Shown: in pieces, positions 6,189 to 15,046 of the stretch
Layout: each line of letters begins with the position of its first letter
Numbering within the stretch: position 1 is the first letter of the stretch
Origin: Arthrobacter sp.
Lineage (GTDB): Bacteria; Actinomycetota; Actinomycetes; Actinomycetales; Micrococcaceae
DNA: 16,771 nt
Reading direction: 5' to 3'
Assembly (NCBI GenBank): GCA_018260285.1
Contig: JAGLBH010000021.1
Location: 1-16,771 of the forward strand
The notes under the pieces: model-generated
Told to the model about the DNA's origin: nothing
The model's database searches: none
Seen by the model: the letters and a program-made list of their open reading frames with translations, nothing else
Program-made: the position numbers and the translations under genes

Positions 6189-6212
6189 GCTGGCCCCACT
6201 CACGAGGCCAGC
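6189..6212 (+). promoter_or_regulatory. Hairpin in the hydroxylase-dehydrogenase intergenic gap
   Basis: GCTGGCC (6189-6195) pairs with GGCCAGC (6206-6212) over a 10-nt loop in the 71-bp gap. No T-run follows, so it is not a standard terminator; it could stabilise or separate the two messages. A strong AGGAGG (6224-6229) follows, 6 nt before ATG 6236. Confidence 0.35.
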
Positions 6213-6235
6213 CAAGCACCACCAGGAGGTAAGCC

Positions 6236-7733
<1,498 letters not shown>

Positions 7734-7762
<29 letters not shown>

Positions 7763-8228
7763 GCCGCGCTCCCCTGCCGGGGCCGGAAACCTCACCACGG
7801 TTCCCGGCCCCGGCCTCTCCGCACCTCAGGTGGACTTCACGCCCGCTGCGGTTGAGCTCCTCCTGCGCCTGCGCGAGCGCCACGGGGACCTCATGTTCCA
7901 TCAGTCCGGCGGGTGCTGCGACGGCTCCTCCCCCATGTGCTATCCCGTGGGAGACCTCCTCCTGAGCGACGCCGACGTGCTACTCGGCACCCTCCGGCTG
8001 CCTGAGGACGACGACGACGCCGGGGCCGCCCTGGACGGGAAGGCCGCAGCCGAGGGACCCGCCGCCGAGGCCCCTTCGGTCGAATTCTGGATGACCCGCG
8101 AGCAGTTCGCCTATTGGCGGCACACGTTCCTCACGGTGGACGTCGTCGACGGCCGGGGCGCGGGCTTCAGCGTCGAGGCTCCGGAAGGCAAGCGGTTCCT
8201 CATCCGGTCCCAGCTGATGGATGGCTGA
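7734..8228 (+). CDS. DUF779-family protein, partner of aldehyde dehydrogenase
   Basis: A 164-residue small protein of the DUF779 family, which in many actinobacteria and proteobacteria is encoded directly after an aldehyde dehydrogenase; its biochemical role is not established. Signature residues are present: [19 protein letters not shown] (53-71, three Cys that suggest metal binding or redox chemistry) and [14 protein letters not shown] (118-131), followed by [20 protein letters not shown]. Between them lies an acidic/Ala-rich insert (about 91-114) not usual for the family. ATG 7734 overlaps the dehydrogenase by 29 bp with no clear ribosome-binding site, implying translational coupling; the first 32 residues are low complexity and GTG 7831 is a possible alternative start. 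Confidence 0.85.
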
Positions 8229-8259
8229 TCTGCCACGATCTGAGCAAACGGGGCAAACC

Positions 8260-8291
8260 TTGTCAGAGAGGATGGGGGTCTCATCTGACAA
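8260..8291. repeat. 32-bp palindrome, copy 1
   Basis: Arms TTGTCAGA (8260-8267) and TCTGACAA (8284-8291) are perfect inverted repeats, with further imperfect GAGA/TCTC pairing inside and GGGGG at the centre. It is preceded by CC, as is copy 2. It lies 32 bp after the DUF779 stop, so it might also act as a weak terminator for that operon, though only AAAG follows. Confidence 0.8.
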
Positions 8292-8313
8292 AAGTCCGTC
8301 ACATGACGAATCC

Positions 8314-8345
8314 TTGTTAGATTAGAGGGGGGTCTAATCTGACAA
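8314..8345. repeat. 32-bp palindrome, copy 2
   Basis: Arms TTGTTAGATTAGA (8314-8326) and TCTAATCTGACAA (8333-8345) form a 13-bp stem with one G:T wobble around a GGGGGG loop. It matches copy 1 at 26 of 32 positions and begins exactly 54 bp after it. A related half-site, CCTTGGCAGATT, begins at 8367 (its TTG at 8369, 55 bp further), close to the ribosome-binding site of the next gene. Confidence 0.85.
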
Positions 8346-8396
8346 TGATTGCCTCTTTACCCGCAGCCTTGGCAGATTGACACTGGAGGACCGCCC

Positions 8397-10136
8397 ATGA
8401 CCGCCCACTCGCTGAGCACCCGCCGAGCCGAGCTGGAAGAGCAGGTGGCGCAGATCCTCGCGTCCTACTCAGAGGGTGCCCTCCAACGGACCCACGAGTC
8501 CCAGGCCATTGACTTCAAAGAGGAGGCCGGGCGCCGGGGACCCGGGGGCCTGATCGAACCGGGCAGCCCTGAAAACCCTGAGGCAGCCACCAAGCTCGCC
8601 GACGAAGTCGCCTGCTTCGCCAACTCCCCGGGCGGCGGGGCGCTCATCGTCGGCGTCGAGGACCGGACGGGGCGGGTGATCGGCACCGAGCTCGGGGTGG
8701 ACTGGCTTCGTCAGAGGATCAACGCGGCTGTCAGCGTGGCCCCGGACATCGTTGACACTGAGGTTGGCGGCCTCCGGGTGCTGGTCATCTACGTGGCAGA
8801 AAGCCGTGATCCCGTGCTGAATACGGGCGGACGTCTTCGATGGCGCGTGGGGGACTCCTGCAGGGAGGTCGACCGGTCAGAGTGGTGGCTCCACCGGGAC
8901 GCCCGCACAGAGCACGACCCCTTCGCCCGCCCCTCTCAGCGCGACATCTCAGACGTGCGGCGTGACGCCCTCCAGAAAATCAGGGACCTCCTCCCCTCTC
9001 ACGAGTTCAGCACGGATGAACAGATTCTGCGCTCCATCGGCGCCCTGCGCAGCGACAACAAGCTTTCCGAGGCAGCGGCGCTCCTTCTCACAGAGCCAGG
9101 CCGCACCTTCCTTGAGCTCACGATTCTCGACGTTCCGGGCGGGTCCGTCCTCAACGTCACCCGGCCACACGGCAGCCTGTCCCTCCTGGAGCAGATCTTC
9201 TTCCTTGAAGAGGCCCTCCGCCTCCGCAACTCTCAAGTCACCCTGGCACGCGGCCTCAGCCACAGCTCGGTCCGCCGGGTCCCAGAGGGTGCGGTTCGGG
9301 AGGCCATCCTCAACGGGGTGATTCACCGAGACTGGGGACGCCTCACCGAGCCCACGGAGCTGCGATGGGTCGACGCCGACTCCGCCTTCACGGTGCGCAG
9401 CCCAGGAGGATTTCCTCGCGGTGTGAACGCCTCCAACATTCTGAGCAATCGGGATGCCCGCTACCCCGCGCTGGCTGACCTCTTCCGCGCACTGACCCTC
9501 GTGGAAAAACAGGGCTTGGGGGTGGATCGGATGTACCAGTCGATGATCGTCCTCGGCCACCGGCCTCCCTCGATCACGGAGGCCGGAGGGCCGTTCGTTG
9601 AGTGCACCCTGACCGGAGGCGATCCTGTGGCCCCCGTGATGGACATGGTCCGGGCGATCACCCCCGCAGAGCGGCAGAAAGACGTGAACATTGCACTGAT
9701 TCTCTACCGTCTTCTCCATCGCCCCTTCCTCTCGCTGGCAGGGCTGAGTGAGCTCATGCAGAGCACCGAGGAGGCGGCGCGGGTGGCTTTGCGCGCTGCT
9801 CAGCAGACGAGCATCGACGGAACCCGTCTGATCCGGGCCTACAAGAATGCCTGGATTCTGGGGGAAGGCGGCCGTGCGCGCCTCGCCTCTCTCACTGAGG
9901 AGGATTCGGCTTTCCCTCTCATGGCCTTCGGGTCCACGGACAGCACTCATCTCGCGTCTGTCGCCCTGGAATGGGCCGCGTTCGATGGGGCCGTCACCAC
10001 AGGGGATCTCATGGAGCTCAGCGGCGTGTCCCGCGGGACCGCCAGACGAGCGCTTGAGGACTTAGCCGAGAGAGGCAAGCTGGAGCTCACAGGGGCGGGA
10101 CGAAGCACTCGGTATGAGGCGCGGAAGGTCGGCTAG
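8397..10136 (+). CDS. Schlafen/AlbA_2-type ATP-binding protein with C-terminal winged helix
   Basis: A 579-residue protein with three parts. The N-terminus (about 25-165) is an AlbA_2/Schlafen-like domain: ESQAIDFKEE (34-43), EVACFANSPGGGALIVGVED (70-89) and RWRVGDS (148-154). The middle (about 290-395) matches HATPase_c_4: REAILNGVIHRDW (301-313, N-box-like), RSPGGFP (334-340) and LVEKQGLGVDRMYQSM (368-383). Near the end TTGDLMELSGVSRGTARRAL (534-552) is a helix-turn-helix. Proteins of this build are called ATP-dependent helicases or transcriptional regulators without firm proof; AlbA_2 domains are related to Schlafen RNases. ATG 8397 has GGAGG 7 nt upstream; an in-frame upstream ATG at 8349 has none. 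It lies between DUF779 and abiEi and is preceded by two palindromes it may bind. Cellular role unknown. Confidence 0.85.
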   Translation: MTAHSLSTRRAELEEQVAQILASYSEGALQRTHESQAIDFKEEAGRRGPGGLIEPGSPENPEAATKLADEVACFANSPGGGALIVGVEDRTGRVIGTELGVDWLRQRINAAVSVAPDIVDTEVGGLRVLVIYVAESRDPVLNTGGRLRWRVGDSCREVDRSEWWLHRDARTEHDPFARPSQRDISDVRRDALQKIRDLLPSHEFSTDEQILRSIGALRSDNKLSEAAALLLTEPGRTFLELTILDVPGGSVLNVTRPHGSLSLLEQIFFLEEALRLRNSQVTLARGLSHSSVRRVPEGAVREAILNGVIHRDWGRLTEPTELRWVDADSAFTVRSPGGFPRGVNASNILSNRDARYPALADLFRALTLVEKQGLGVDRMYQSMIVLGHRPPSITEAGGPFVECTLTGGDPVAPVMDMVRAITPAERQKDVNIALILYRLLHRPFLSLAGLSELMQSTEEAARVALRAAQQTSIDGTRLIRAYKNAWILGEGGRARLASLTEEDSAFPLMAFGSTDSTHLASVALEWAAFDGAVTTGDLMELSGVSRGTARRALEDLAERGKLELTGAGRSTRYEARKVG

Positions 10137-10137
10137 C

Positions 10138-10188
10138 GTTCAGAATTTCGCGATGTTCATTTATAATGAACGCAGAGAAATAATGAAC
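10138..10188. promoter_or_regulatory. Four-half-site symmetric operator of abiE
   Basis: GTTCAGA (10138-10144), GTTCATT (10155-10161), AATGAAC (10165-10171) and AATGAAC (10182-10188) are arranged symmetrically about 10163. The inner pair forms the perfect palindrome GTTCATT-TAT-AATGAAC, and each outer half-site lies exactly 17 bp from its inner partner. In characterised AbiE systems AbiEi represses its own operon by binding inverted repeats in the promoter, so this is the expected AbiEi operator, with an unusually regular layout. Confidence 0.7.
10139..10167 (+). promoter_or_regulatory. abiE promoter
   Basis: TATAAT (10162-10167) is a consensus -10 lying inside the central palindrome. TTCAGA (10139-10144), 17 bp upstream, matches four of six -35 positions and overlaps the outer half-site. 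The repressor would therefore cover both elements. Transcription should begin near 10174, giving a leader of about 25 nt. Confidence 0.65.
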
Positions 10189-10198
10189 GGAGGATGCC

Positions 10199-11209
10199 AT
10201 GGATCCAGCACTTGCTGAGGCCGTCGTGAACCACTTGAGAGAGCATGGGCTTTCATTGCGAGGAGGCTGGGAACCGGATGGACTCGCCCCAGGAGTTCCA
10301 GGCCGGCTGGTCAGCCTCCAAGGCCATTCCGCTTCCATCTCTGTCCGACCTGTCTATGTTCCCCGGGGAGGGATCTCTCTCGTTTCCCCAGCCGACCTCC
10401 GAGCTCACAGAAACTCGCTGTTTCTTCTTGCTCCGTATGTCAACCCTCGCTCCGCAGCGATGCTCCGTGAGCTGGGGGTTCCTTTCCTCGACGCGGCAGG
10501 CAATGCCTTCATCACGTTCGAGGGCGTGTACATCGACATCCAAGGACGAAAGTCCCTGCCCGACAAAACGATGCCCGGGCGCCGAACCTCCCCCAGGGTC
10601 ACCTCCACGGCACCCTTAACTCTTTTCACCCCCAAACGCTCTCAGGTGATCTTCGCCCTGCTCACTTGGCCGGAGCTCGCTCAAGCAAGTATCCGGTCTC
10701 TTGCCCATCACTCTGGAACATCAGTGGGATTGGCTCAATCCACAGTGAACGCACTGAAAGAGGCCGAGCTCTTTCCCCGCCCAGAAGGGACTCCCAGCCA
10801 GTCGCCTCTTCGCGAGCTATGGCTCGCCTCGTACCCCTCAGGGCTGGGGAAGACGCTAGCCCTGGGCTCATTTCGGGGTGCTGTCCATGGTGGAGGATGG
10901 GATCCAGCGCGTACTCATATCGGTGGCGAATCAGCCGTGCCCACTTTGCTGAGCGACCCTGAGACCCTCACCCTCTACACGGACGAGGAGCCTCGAGCCC
11001 TGGCGAGACAGGGACGATGGACGGCCAGACCGGGTGAAGAACCGAACATCTTCATCCGCAGAAAATTCTGGCGGGATCCTGAAAACAAGGGCCAAGGCGG
11101 CGACTCACCAGCAAACACAGTCCCACCGCTGCTGATCGAGGCAGATCTCATAGCCTCTCAAGACCCCCGCCAGCTGGAAGCGGCACGCCTCCTGAAGAAC
11201 AGCGCATGA
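10199..11209 (+). CDS. abiEi: AbiEi-family antitoxin and autorepressor (type IV toxin-antitoxin)
   Basis: A 336-residue protein of the AbiEi antitoxin family (AbiEi_2-like). AbiEi proteins counter the AbiEii toxin and repress the operon. Family stretches: FLLAPYVNPRSAAMLRELG (75-93), FLDAAGNAFI (96-105), a predicted helix-turn-helix at about 162-190 (ASIRSLAHHSG ... AQSTVNAL), GGESAVPTLL (242-251) and PPLLIEADLIASQDPRQLEAA (309-329), the usual C-terminal signature. The DNA-binding element lies centrally rather than at the N-terminus as in AbiEi of streptococci. ATG 10199 has GGAGG 5 nt upstream (10189-10193); the near ATG 10194 is out of frame. The last codon and stop overlap the toxin start as ATGA, coupling the pair. 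Confidence 0.87.
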   Translation: MDPALAEAVVNHLREHGLSLRGGWEPDGLAPGVPGRLVSLQGHSASISVRPVYVPRGGISLVSPADLRAHRNSLFLLAPYVNPRSAAMLRELGVPFLDAAGNAFITFEGVYIDIQGRKSLPDKTMPGRRTSPRVTSTAPLTLFTPKRSQVIFALLTWPELAQASIRSLAHHSGTSVGLAQSTVNALKEAELFPRPEGTPSQSPLRELWLASYPSGLGKTLALGSFRGAVHGGGWDPARTHIGGESAVPTLLSDPETLTLYTDEEPRALARQGRWTARPGEEPNIFIRRKFWRDPENKGQGGDSPANTVPPLLIEADLIASQDPRQLEAARLLKNSA

Positions 11210-12087
11210 TTGACCTCACCCAGCTTGACGGGCAGGACCTGATCCTGGTGGATACGGTCGTCTCCGAGCTGATCCGCACCACAGGCTTTCCAGACAAGCA
11301 GATCATGCTGATCGGAGCGCAGGCCAGAAACATCCTGAGCAAGGCCCTCGGCCATACGATCACCATGCGCCGCACTCACGATGTGGACCTAGCACTGGCC
11401 TTGAGCGAATTTGAACCCTACGAAGATGCTCTCTCTGCCTTCAAATCACTGGGCAGTAACGGAATCTGCCGTTCCGTGGCCGGGATACCCGTGGATTTCA
11501 TTCCTTTCGGCGCCATTGAGGACCCGCCGGGAGAGGCCACCCCGCCGCTCAGGAAGAAGAACCTCAGCGTCTTCGGACACCAGTCAGTGTTCAATGCAGG
11601 CATCTCTCTGAAACTTCCCTCCGGGCACAGCATCACCCTCCCGACACCTGCGGGGTACACCGCCCTGAAAATGCGCGCGTGGATTGACCGCTCCTCCAAC
11701 GGTCAGTACAAAGACGCCCCGGACCTCGCTCTGGCATGTTTTTGGCAGAGCGCCCAGTGTGAGGATCCATTCATCGCGGAGAGCCTCTGGGACGACTCTC
11801 ATGGGCCCTCGCTCATGGAGATCTATGACTTCGATCCAGACAGCGCGAGCATCGCCCTTCTCTCACGAGATGTGGCTGCTCTCTTGAGCGAAGCGGAATA
11901 TCACGATCTCAAAGATCGATGGTCACGAACGAACACCGCTCATCTGATCAGGTACTTCACTCCGCCGCAGGGGATTCCTGAGCCTTCAGACCCACAGGCG
12001 AGATCTCGGTTTGTGGCAGCGCTTGGGAGTCTGCCTGCCCCAGTTGCCGGACCCCAAGTCCCGCGAACCGCTCGTAGAGCGCCGTGA
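11206..12087 (+). CDS. abiEii: AbiEii/AbiGii-family nucleotidyltransferase toxin
   Basis: A 293-residue toxin of the AbiEii/MenT-like DNA polymerase beta-fold nucleotidyltransferases; relatives halt growth by transferring nucleotides, in MenT cases to tRNA 3' ends. Motifs: LIGAQARNIL (35-44, the G-[GA]xxA region), RTHDVDLALAL (56-66, catalytic Asp pair DxD), VDFIPF (96-101), LKMRAWIDR (154-162) and QYKDAPDLALA (167-177, the KDxxDL region). ATG 11206 overlaps the antitoxin stop (ATGA). The conserved core ends at about HLIRYF (251). The last 43 residues are antisense to the end of hsdR and look non-conserved, so the native stop may have been lost at this junction. The protein appears intact and active, which fits retention of its antitoxin. 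Confidence 0.87.
   Translation: MIDLTQLDGQDLILVDTVVSELIRTTGFPDKQIMLIGAQARNILSKALGHTITMRRTHDVDLALALSEFEPYEDALSAFKSLGSNGICRSVAGIPVDFIPFGAIEDPPGEATPPLRKKNLSVFGHQSVFNAGISLKLPSGHSITLPTPAGYTALKMRAWIDRSSNGQYKDAPDLALACFWQSAQCEDPFIAESLWDDSHGPSLMEIYDFDPDSASIALLSRDVAALLSEAEYHDLKDRWSRTNTAHLIRYFTPPQGIPEPSDPQARSRFVAALGSLPAPVAGPQVPRTARRAP
11957..12087. other. Tail-to-tail coding overlap of abiEii and hsdR
   Basis: The final 131 bp of both genes, including both stops, occupy the same DNA on opposite strands. Transcription therefore converges with no room for an intrinsic terminator. Confidence 0.85.
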
Positions 12088-15046
12088 TCTTCTCGACGAC
12101 CCGCCGCTTCTTCTCCCCGTAGCCGTCTGAGGGCGAGAAGCGGGAGGCCCGCGGCATGATCTCCGTGATGGCGGTGCCGGCCGTCTGCACGCCGCCCTCT
12201 TCAAAGGCCCTCGCCAGGAAGGCCCGGGTCTCCTGGGGCTTGAGGCGCTCCTCGGCGATGAGGGCCTCGAGCTCCTTGGCCTGCTCTGCCGCCATGTGGC
12301 TCTGCCAGACGTCCGCCGTGGAGTCTGTGCTGACGGTCATCTCCTGCAGGAAGCCCCGAACCAGGTCGTCTCGCTCGCGCAGCGTGGGGCTCGCCGCCAC
12401 GTTCCGCATGATGCTGGCCGTCACCTCATGGTCCCCGCAGGCCACGGCGTCCCGGTTCCTGTCCACGAGCATGAGGATGTAGTCCACGTTGACTTCCACC
12501 TGCTTGATGAGCTCGATCTCGAAGACGAGGTCCTCGTCGATCGCCTCCTTCTCCCCCTCCGCGTTCGCCCGGAATTCGGAGTGCAGGTCCAGGTACACGC
12601 TCTTGTAGTCCTGCACGGCCCGCGGGGTGAGGAGCTCCTGCCCGGCGAAGTCGTCGAAGGACCTCAGGATGTTCTCCAGCTGGAGAATCTGGCCGAAGAG
12701 CTTGATGAACTCCTTCTGCGCCGCCTCGCCCTCAATCGGCTCCCCCGCGGGGAAGCGGGTCTGGAGCTCGTCCACTCGGTCTGAGTAGTCGGCGTAGTAC
12801 TCGCGGTAGGGCTTGAGGATGACGACGCCGCCGCCGTCCTTGTTCCCGAAGAGCTCTAGGGCCTCGTTCGTCGCATCCTCCAGATTCCGGAAGCTGACGA
12901 TGTTGCCGTACCGCTTGACCGAGTTGAGAATGCGGTTGGTCCGGGAGAACGCCTGGATGAGGCCGTGGGCCTTGAGGTTCTTGTCCACGAAGAGGGTGTT
13001 GAGCGTCGTCGCGTCGAAGCCCGTGAGGAACATGTTGACCACGATGACCAGGTCCAGCTCGCGGTTCTTGAGCCGCAGGGAGAGGTCTTTGTAGTAGTTC
13101 TGGAACCGGTCGGCGCTCGTGTCGAAGCTGGTGCCGAAGAGGTCGTTGTAGTCCTGGATGGCCTCGTCGAGGAAGGTGCGCGCATCGCCGGAGAGGGCGT
13201 TCGTGTCAAAGGCCTCGTCGTCGAGAATGCCGTCGCTGCTGGCCTCGTTGGCGCCGTAGGAGTAGATGAGGCCGATATTCAGCCGCTTCTCTGCGGGGAG
13301 CGCTGCCTGCTGGAGGGCGAAGGCGTTGTAGTAGCGGCGGGCGGCATCGATCGACTGGACCGCGAAGAGCGCGTTGAAGCCCCTGCTCGAATGGCCCTGG
13401 CGGAGGGTCTTCTGGTCGAAGTGCTCCAGGGTGTACTTCACGATGTTGGCGATCCGCTCGGGGTGGAGCAGGGCGGAGTCGGTGTCGATCGCGGGGACCT
13501 CGCCCGGCCGGATCTCGCCGGCCTGCATCGTGTTGATGTAGTCGATGCGGAAGGGCAGCACGTTCTTGTCCGTGATCGCGTCCACAATCGTGTACGTGTG
13601 GAGCTTCTCCCCGAACGCCTGCGCGGTGGTCTTGAGCTGCGGGTTGCCGCCGCCTGTGGAGTTCTCCGCGAAGATCGGCGTGCCGGTGAATCCGAAGAGG
13701 TTGTACCTCTTGAACGCCCTCGTGATGTCCGTGTGCATGTCCCCGAACTGGGAGCGGTGGCATTCGTCGAAGATGATGACGGCGTGCTTGCCGTAGATCT
13801 CGTGGCCCTTGTTGGCCTTGATGAAGGTGGAGAGCTTCTGGATCGTGGTGATGATGATCCGGGCGGCCGGGTCTTCGAGCTGGCTCTTGAGCACGGCGGT
13901 GGAGGTGTTGGAGTTCGCGGCGCCCCTCTGGAACCGGTCATACTCCTTCATCGTCTGGTAATCGAGGTCTTTGCGGTCGACGACGAAGAGCACCTTGTCC
14001 ACGCTCTCCAGCGTGCTGGCGAGCTGCGCGGTCTTGAAGCTCGTAAGCGTTTTGCCGGAGCCGGTGGTGTGCCACACATACCCGCCGGCCTCAACCGTGC
14101 CGAGCTTCTTGTAATTCGTGGAGATCTCGATGCGCTGCAGAATGCGCTCGGTGGCCACGATTTGGTAGGGCCGCATCACGAGCAGCATGTTGTCTGAGGT
14201 GAGCACGCAGTAACGGGTGAGGATGTTCAGGAGCGCGTGCTTGGCGAAGAACGTCTTGGCGAAATACCGCAGGTCCTGGATGGGCTTGTTGTTCGCGTCC
14301 GCCCACCAGGAGGTGAATTCGTAGCTGTTGGACGTCTTCTTGCGGTTGCGGGGCCCCTCCTCAGCTTCTTTGATGTGCTGGTTCCGCGTGGTGTTGGAGT
14401 AGTACTTGGTCTGAGTCCCGTTGGAGATGACGAAGAGCTGCACGTACTGGAACAGGCCGGAGTCCGCCCAGAAGCTGTCCCGCTGGTAGCGGTTGATCTG
14501 GTTGAAAGCCTCCCGAATGTTCACGCCGCGGCGCTTGAGCTCCACGTGGACAAGGGGCAGCCCGTTGACGAGAATCGTCACGTCATACCGGTTGGCGTAG
14601 GTCCCCTCGGCTTCGTACTGGTTGATGACCTGAAGGCGGTTGTTGTGAATGTCCGCCTTGTCGAGGAGCTGAATGTTCTTGGTGGTCCCGTCGTCCCGCT
14701 TGAGCAGCTGGACGTGGTCCTCCTGAATGCGGAGGGTCTTCTCTTGAATGCCTTCGTTGGCCCCGGCGATGCACGTGGTGAAGAACCGCGCCCATTCCTC
14801 GTCCGAGAACACGACGTCGTTGAGCAGCTCCAGCTGCCGGCGCAGGTTGGGAATGAGGTCCGCTTCATTGCGGATCGTGAGGCGCTCGTAGGCCTGCTCG
14901 CCCAGAATGCGGATCAGCTCACGCTCGAGGTCCGCCTCGGACTGGTAGGCCGTCTCCGCGCTGCCGTCAGGGATGAATTCGGCGACGACGGTGCTGAGGG
15001 GTGACTCGGCGACGGGCGCATACGCGCGTGGCTGATCCTTGCTCAT
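11957..15046 (-). CDS. hsdR: Type I restriction endonuclease subunit R (HsdR)
   Basis: A 1029-residue motor/nuclease subunit of the type I complex; it cleaves unmodified DNA after ATP-driven translocation. The nuclease core matches the EcoR124I type: RYDVTI with Asp155 and VELKRR with Glu169 and Lys171. Helicase motifs follow: HTTGSGKT (326-333, Walker A), FDECH (426-430, motif II), GFTGTP (452-457), FLTGFDATTLNTL and QAFSRTNRI (motif VI). No frameshift is visible in this length. ATG 15046 overlaps the hsdS stop by ATGA. The C-terminus beyond LYERFAGLG (about 31 residues) is non-core and is antisense to the end of abiEii. A full HsdM-S-R set predicts active restriction. Confidence 0.95.
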   Translation of the reverse strand: MSKDQPRAYAPVAESPLSTVVAEFIPDGSAETAYQSEADLERELIRILGEQAYERLTIRNEADLIPNLRRQLELLNDVVFSDEEWARFFTTCIAGANEGIQEKTLRIQEDHVQLLKRDDGTTKNIQLLDKADIHNNRLQVINQYEAEGTYANRYDVTILVNGLPLVHVELKRRGVNIREAFNQINRYQRDSFWADSGLFQYVQLFVISNGTQTKYYSNTTRNQHIKEAEEGPRNRKKTSNSYEFTSWWADANNKPIQDLRYFAKTFFAKHALLNILTRYCVLTSDNMLLVMRPYQIVATERILQRIEISTNYKKLGTVEAGGYVWHTTGSGKTLTSFKTAQLASTLESVDKVLFVVDRKDLDYQTMKEYDRFQRGAANSNTSTAVLKSQLEDPAARIIITTIQKLSTFIKANKGHEIYGKHAVIIFDECHRSQFGDMHTDITRAFKRYNLFGFTGTPIFAENSTGGGNPQLKTTAQAFGEKLHTYTIVDAITDKNVLPFRIDYINTMQAGEIRPGEVPAIDTDSALLHPERIANIVKYTLEHFDQKTLRQGHSSRGFNALFAVQSIDAARRYYNAFALQQAALPAEKRLNIGLIYSYGANEASSDGILDDEAFDTNALSGDARTFLDEAIQDYNDLFGTSFDTSADRFQNYYKDLSLRLKNRELDLVIVVNMFLTGFDATTLNTLFVDKNLKAHGLIQAFSRTNRILNSVKRYGNIVSFRNLEDATNEALELFGNKDGGGVVILKPYREYYADYSDRVDELQTRFPAGEPIEGEAAQKEFIKLFGQILQLENILRSFDDFAGQELLTPRAVQDYKSVYLDLHSEFRANAEGEKEAIDEDLVFEIELIKQVEVNVDYILMLVDRNRDAVACGDHEVTASIMRNVAASPTLRERDDLVRGFLQEMTVSTDSTADVWQSHMAAEQAKELEALIAEERLKPQETRAFLARAFEEGGVQTAGTAITEIMPRASRFSPSDGYGEKKRRVVEKITALYERFAGLGVRQLGQADSQALPQTEISPVGLKAQESPAAE

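Larger units (their letters stand above)
8229..8396. other. Non-coding junction between the metabolic genes and the defence-like region
   Basis: The 168-bp interval contains a GCAAAC direct repeat (8244-8258, GCAAAC GGG GCAAAC), the two 32-bp palindromes and a third half-site. TTGACA at 8378-8383 is too close to ATG 8397 to serve as its -35 box. TAGATT (8318-8323), inside palindrome copy 2, fits TAnnnT and may be the -10, but no clear -35 precedes it. Confidence 0.45.

Noticed and set aside
8378..8383. TTGACA as the -35 box of the AlbA_2 gene
   Set aside because: A -10 at 17 bp would fall on the start codon, so it could not drive the gene from ATG 8397.
12965..14197. 410-codon plus-strand open frame opposite hsdR
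   Set aside because: hsdR carries complete nuclease and helicase motifs on the minus strand; this frame is Val/Glu/Gly-rich noise.
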